DNA of 64,000 nucleotides from Adineta ricciae (taxonomy: Eukaryota > Rotifera > Eurotatoria > Adinetida > Adinetidae), in NCBI GenBank assembly GCA_905250025.1, contig CAJNOJ010000030.1:434001-498000 (forward strand). The letters run 5' to 3'. Below are positions 59,452 through 64,000 of the stretch, one piece after another. The stretch's first letter is position 1. Each line of letters starts with the position of its first letter. The position numbers and the translations under genes are program-made. The notes beneath the pieces are model-generated. The model saw only the letters and a list, made by a program, of their open reading frames with translations. It was not told where the DNA came from and searched no databases.

Positions 59452-60995
59452 TCATCGTATTGCTTTGTCATTCTGATGAATTGTTTCGTCCCAAGTAAAT
59501 GAGTTTACTCGAATACGATTCGGAAATTTATGTTGATGCAATGTTAAAATTCGTCGCCAGATTTCTCGCATGCTATTCAGTGAGTTCGGCTAGATGAAAA
59601 GAAGGTTCTTCCATGAATCTCGATACTTCAGAGTTCTACTTACAAAATGTCCAAACATAATCGTATAGAACGATTTCGCAGACATGAAACGCGTATGTGC
59701 TAACTGTTCGGGAATGGTATACAGTGAACCGAGCTGAGCATAAGTAACATTTGCAGCAGAAGCTACCGCTCCAGTTATGTAATAATCGTCAACCCAGAAG
59801 AATGGAATGTACAAACTAGCATTATACCTAAAAAGACAAAAACATGTCAGTGAGACGTGCAATCAAGTTGATGAAATATACTAGTAAGAGTAGTCCCTCT
59901 ATTATCAGTAATGATTATTCAACATTTTTTTGCTTATTAGAACATGAACGGAAATACTACTACTCTCGAATTCTATATACTTTTCCTTCGTTCTTAATTA
60001 CCTTTGCTAAACTAGAGTTCCTATAAATAGAATAAGCACAAATGGTCTCTAATGTTGCTAAGCGTGGAAATGTTATCAAAACAGAGTAATTCAACTAATA
60101 ACTTCGATTGTTATTCTAAAAAATGGATATGATACTCTTCTAGAATATTCTACGAAAACAGTGTAACTTACATTTTAGCTGCCATGTCGCCAGTTAAGAT
60201 ATACGCTAGGAAATTCAACGAGATACAATATTAGAATAGCAGATTTTTTTATTTTACCGGATCCACTGCAATACGGCGGAAACTTATCGAACGGAAAATC
60301 TTCTTTGCTCAAATACCATTTGGACTTACTAGAAAGCAAAATAGTTCATATGCAATTCCATTCAGTACATTTGTTTCTTTTCCCTACCTATCTCTCATAA
60401 CAATCATCGCTGTCCATAGCAAACAAAGTATCGTTCCTTTTTGGGCATCTACCTTGTGTTTATGTAGATATTTCAAATGATTCAACAGTGTAAATGTGTT
60501 TACAACAATGTCGTCATCGACTTTGAGAATATATTTCGTTTTTGGGCAAAATTTCGATATCCATTTTAGAGCCATAATACCTTTATAAGTGAGATTTTTG
60601 TACGAATCAAGAAAATCTTCTTGAACGATATCGCGATAGATTTCATTTTCATATTGAATGGCTTTCATTTGGTTGGCATCAAGACTTTTACCCATCATAA
60701 AGATGAGTCGCATCTCGGGAAATAAACTTCGTGTTGCCCATGTTTCACGTATGACAATCCGTCGTTGATAATTACCCGGTCCGGAATGAACATAAACAAG
60801 AACAAACAAATCCGAATTACTATCATTACACACAGAATAACCGGGATTAAGAATGTACAAAAAATCATGTGGATTAACAATATGATCACGTGGACTGTAC
60901 GGATTTTTTATTGACGATTCGGTCGCTATTGTAGTATTTTGGAGTTGTGTACTATCGGCATGAATAATTAGTGCGATGAAGAGAATAAAAATCAT
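59452..60995 (-). CDS. Beta-1,3-galactosyltransferase family (GT31) glycosyltransferase
   Basis: Exons run from MIFILFIALIIHADST at 60995 to a TGA at 59452. A hydrophobic N-terminus acts as signal peptide or anchor. GT31 motifs follow: VYVHSGPGNYQRRIVIRETW, LIFMMGKS, YKNLTYKGIMALKWI, the metal-binding VDDD in YILKVDDDIVVN, SKSKWYLSKEDFP, PPYCSGSAYILTGD and the VDDYYITG element (family EDVYVG). The C-terminal exon ends NDKAIR. Such enzymes act in the Golgi lumen on N-acetylglucosamine or similar acceptors; donor and acceptor cannot be told. The stem region is short. The intron before YNASLYI is about 350 bp, unusually long here. Confidence 0.88.
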
Positions 60996-62125
60996 TTCAA
61001 TCTACAAAAAGAATATGAAAGAAAAAAATCATTTATCGCGACGCATTTAAAGCCGAGATTAATCGATTGAAATTTGAGCCAAGTAAAGTCGTGTCGAAAG
61101 TTCCGATCGTCATCATTGTATGATTTTTGTGGAATGAAAATGGATGTGGAAGAAAAGGGAAGCAATAAAAACGAGAAAGATGTTTGTATAAATAAAGAAT
61201 AGATTTATGTTTTCATTTCTTCCGTTCCCTCTCTTTTTCATCAAGACTTCTCCATTAAGTACACGTTTATTATATACTCATTTTCCTTTTTTCAATGCCT
61301 GCTGGATTTTATTCCATGTAGTCAAAATTTAATAAAAAAAATGTGAGAAGAAGAAGAAAGAGAACTGTCTCATGTTTAAAAGGGTGGCATTGACGTAGCA
61401 ATGTGCGTATATATTTGTTCTTTCTTTTTCTCTTCTACTTATTTCCTTTTCATGGCTGTAAAAGGTATATGCTACTGCTGCTGTTTGTCAATTAAGCATG
61501 TCAACGAAGAAGCGAACAAGTTCAGTCTCATGTTAATCAATAGAACAAGAAAGGCACAAAAGAATTATTCTCGAACGTCAGAAATGATTGAAAGATAATT
61601 GTTACAAAACGAGAAAAACATTTCTCCGGAGTATTCGAAGTAACCAAATTACCATTTTCTCATTAGCGATAAATTGACATGCTATGTGGCACTTCGATGT
61701 AAACATCCCTTGTTAAATTCTCGTTCGAAAACTTCGAAAGAGATCATAGATCTTTCGTTAATGTCAAATATCTCTTTCTATGGCTCAGTTAGATTGATCA
61801 ATGCTTGCATAATAATCTACAAATGATTATTGAATGGAAACAATCTCCGAAAGCAACTGTATGCGAACAGATCGCATCTATCTCGTTGAAGATAGAAGCG
61901 ATAGAATGTGTCGTTGACAATCGATTAAGTCAGTACATAAACAGCGCTTTGAGAGAACAGATGAGGACGAGTACGAAGGTCGAACAGAACTGATGCTGTT
62001 GTAATATCATATCAACAAGAAAGAGAAAGGAAAAAAAAACGAGTTTGGACATAAGACATTACCGGTTGATTTCTATTAGTATCCTTAGATAGCTTGCACT
62101 CGGAAAGCAAACAAAAAAGAAAGTC
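60996..62125. other. Divergent intergenic region
   Basis: About 1.1 kb between head-to-head GT31 (minus) and fibulin-like (plus) genes. The two short plus frames at 61401-61598 and 61805-61993 have no motif. Probable promoters lie at each end. Confidence 0.4.
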
Positions 62126-64000
62126 ATGGATTTGTTTTCGAAAATAATCATTGCTCTTGCTGGATACTTCGCATTATACATATCAATAGCAGGTAAATAC
62201 AAACGAACCTGAGAATATTTTTGTGAGTGTAGTTTATTTAGATGCGTTTCGTAATAATATCGACGAATGTTGTCAAACAGGTCGAACTCAAGCTGAAAGT
62301 ACAAGAACATGTACTCTAACATTGCAATCGTTAATTACTGAAAATCATACGAATCATTCAGCTAATTGTCGATTTCTGGCGCACATATGCTGTCTATCGA
62401 ATTTGCGGCAATTCTTTTGTGATGAAGGTTTAAAAACGGCACTTCGTTTATTACCATGCAATGAAACCAAACTGGAAGCCAAAGATACATATCAGGTTGA
62501 AGAGAAAGTGAATTATCGTATTGAATTTTTGTTTGAGTTGTTTAGATGTGTTGTAAATGTTGCGAATTGGGCGTTCGAGCAGGTCGAGATCTTGAAGACT
62601 GTGAACCGGTGAATGTTCTCGATGAGAGATGTAGTGAACAATTTACAAGTTGTTGCAAAAAGGCGAAATCTTGTAAGAACCCCGCTGACCGAATTGTATA
62701 CAAACTTTTCGTCTTCTTTTCTAGTAAATTGTGATACAGGTTTTGAAATGGGAGACAACGGACGATGTCATGGCAAGTAATTTGAGATAGCAAATCGCAC
62801 TATGTATAATATGCGGCTATTTAGACATCAATGAATGTCTTTCGAGTCCATGTGCAAAAACAATGAAATGCGAAAATACACCAGGTTCCTATCGATGTGT
62901 AGAAGGATGTGATCCAGGTTATACATGGTCGCTCAAACAAGGAGAATGTCGAGGTATGAATAATTGAATTCTGATGAATTGTATTGTTCTTTTGTTTAGA
63001 TATTGATGAATGTGCTCTACACAAACATAACTGCACCTATGGTCACCGATGTGAAAATATGCCTGGTTCATTTAGGTACGATCATTTTGTTTCGTTTTCT
63101 TGAACGAACTTCATATTTATTGAGAATAGATGTATTCGAGAGAGAAACTGTGGTACTGGTTACCAAGTCGATCCAATTACACAAACGTGCATTGGTAAAA
63201 ATGAAAGTTTCTCTTCTTTGATCGATTACATTTTCTTTCTTTCAGATATTGATGAATGTGAACAAGATATTGATGAGTGTAGGTAAGGAAAGATTAATTA
63301 TAAGTACAAGACAAAATATATTGAATGTGTTCCCTTTGTCGTATAGGCCTGGCTATATCTGTAAGAATATTCCTGGAACATACAAGTAAATATGCGAGAA
63401 TCGACTGTTTTGATTCGATCATGTGGATCGTTCTAGATGTATACCACAGAATTGTACGTTTGGTGAAAAATTCAATGCTTTCTTCGGTCGCTGTGAAAAA
63501 GTTCAATGTCAACCAGGCTATAATGTCACTCTCTTTGGAAAGTGTATCGGTACGTGTGATTCATAATCAGATTTGGATGTACTATGATGGTCGTTTAGAT
63601 ATAAATGAATGCGCACTGAAGCCAGGTCCGTGTAAACTTGGCGAACGATGTGATAATACACCAGGCTCGTACAAATGCGTTCAAACATTTGCTTGTGCAA
63701 ACGGATTAGAAATGAAAGAATTACAATGTTTAGGTAAATTGTAAGCCGAAATCATTTGTGAATAACATATTTTGAATCTTGAAGATATTGATGAATGTGC
63801 TATTGGAAATCATACGTGTCTACCACCAGCAACATGTAAAAACACATATGGATCATTTTATGTAAGTTTATTCGGTTAGGTATTACTTTATCGATTTCTT
63901 CTTGTTCATCGTAGTGTCAATGTCCACCAGGTTTTATTTTCAAATACGGTGCTTGTGTTGGTACGGTTGATGTGTTTAAAAGATGCATTGCTAATTTTCG
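62126..64000 (+). CDS. Fibulin-like secreted matrix protein, 5' part (cut by window end)
   Basis: It starts MDLFSKIIIALAGYFALY (signal peptide) at 62126. Cys-rich anaphylatoxin-like modules follow (DECCQTGRTQAE; FLAHICCLSN; CCKCCELGVRAGRDLEDC; FTSCCKKA), and then a series of calcium-binding EGF repeats, nearly one per exon pair: DINECLSSPC, DIDECALHKHNC, DIDECEQ, DINECALKPGPC and DIDECAIGNHTC. Typical PGSYRC/PGSYKC endings carry the beta-hydroxylation-site pattern. This order matches fibulin-1/2. Fibulins are extracellular scaffold proteins that bind elastic fibres and basement membrane. The gene continues beyond 64000, so the C-terminal fibulin module is not seen. One repeat near 63247-63390 is irregular. 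Confidence 0.87.

Noticed and set aside
60384-60995. GT31 protein ending at 60384 (203 codons)
   Set aside because: The frame runs into an intron. Splicing from GATAG to the exon starting with SKSKWYLSKEDF restores the family sequence and the conserved PPYCSG motif.
61805-61993. 62-codon plus frame upstream of the fibulin-like gene
   Set aside because: No motif, no splice partners, and a length expected by chance in a 1.1-kb gap.

Overview
The window is nuclear DNA from a small, gene-dense animal genome, most likely a bdelloid rotifer or a close relative. It is AT-rich. Most genes are split by GT-AG introns of only about 45-70 bp. The genes are animal-type: GLI-type zinc fingers, fibulin, MKS1, GIT, an E(z) methyltransferase and a TIS11/ZFP36 protein. 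Decayed rhodopsin-like receptor and F-box-like fragments sit between genes. The species call is an inference from gene structure. Three runs of N (3266, 4711, 7687-7689) mark a draft assembly.

Layout. 0.5-7.3 kb: two ZNF608/609 (scribbler/brakeless)-type paralogues in tandem on the minus strand; only the first keeps a C2H2 finger. Between and within them lie two 221-bp near-exact duplications, each split by a single N, which look like unmerged contig ends. 8.6-13.8 kb: PDS5 cohesin regulator (minus). 14.1-14.7 kb: decayed GPCR (plus). 14.9-15.9 kb: UPF0193/EVG1-like protein (minus). 18.1-18.5 kb: PNRC-like protein (plus). 19.6-23.2 kb: GIT-type ArfGAP (minus). 23.9-27.7 kb: large unrecognised Ser/Thr/Asn-rich protein (minus). 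28.7-29.2 kb: small membrane protein (minus). 29.4-31.8 kb: GLI-type factor (plus). 33.2-33.9 kb: ZFP36/TIS11 (plus). 35.4-36.6 kb: CDKN3-like phosphatase fused to four membrane segments (minus). 37.4-42.2 kb: KTI12 and E(z)/EZH (minus). 42.2-44.1 kb: decayed fragments. 44.2-49.8 kb: a tight minus-strand run DNAJC11 > COQ5 > TPI > PNO1. 50.5-53.0 kb: RUN+FYVE protein (plus). 53.2-56.4 kb: PLPBP > EXOC8 (minus). 56.7-59.2 kb: MKS1 followed 20 bp later by a 55-aa gene (plus). 59.5-61.0 kb: beta-1,3-galactosyltransferase (minus). 62.1 kb to the end: fibulin-like gene, cut by the window edge.

The genes do not form one pathway. The clearest system-level signal is spacing. Unrelated housekeeping genes sit head-to-tail with gaps of 20-196 bp, and several gaps contain a pyrimidine-rich stretch ending in AG just before the next ATG, with no upstream exon for that AG to pair with. 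Rotifers are known to use spliced-leader trans-splicing, so these runs are candidate trans-spliced operons. No tRNA, rRNA, CRISPR array or intact transposon was recognised.
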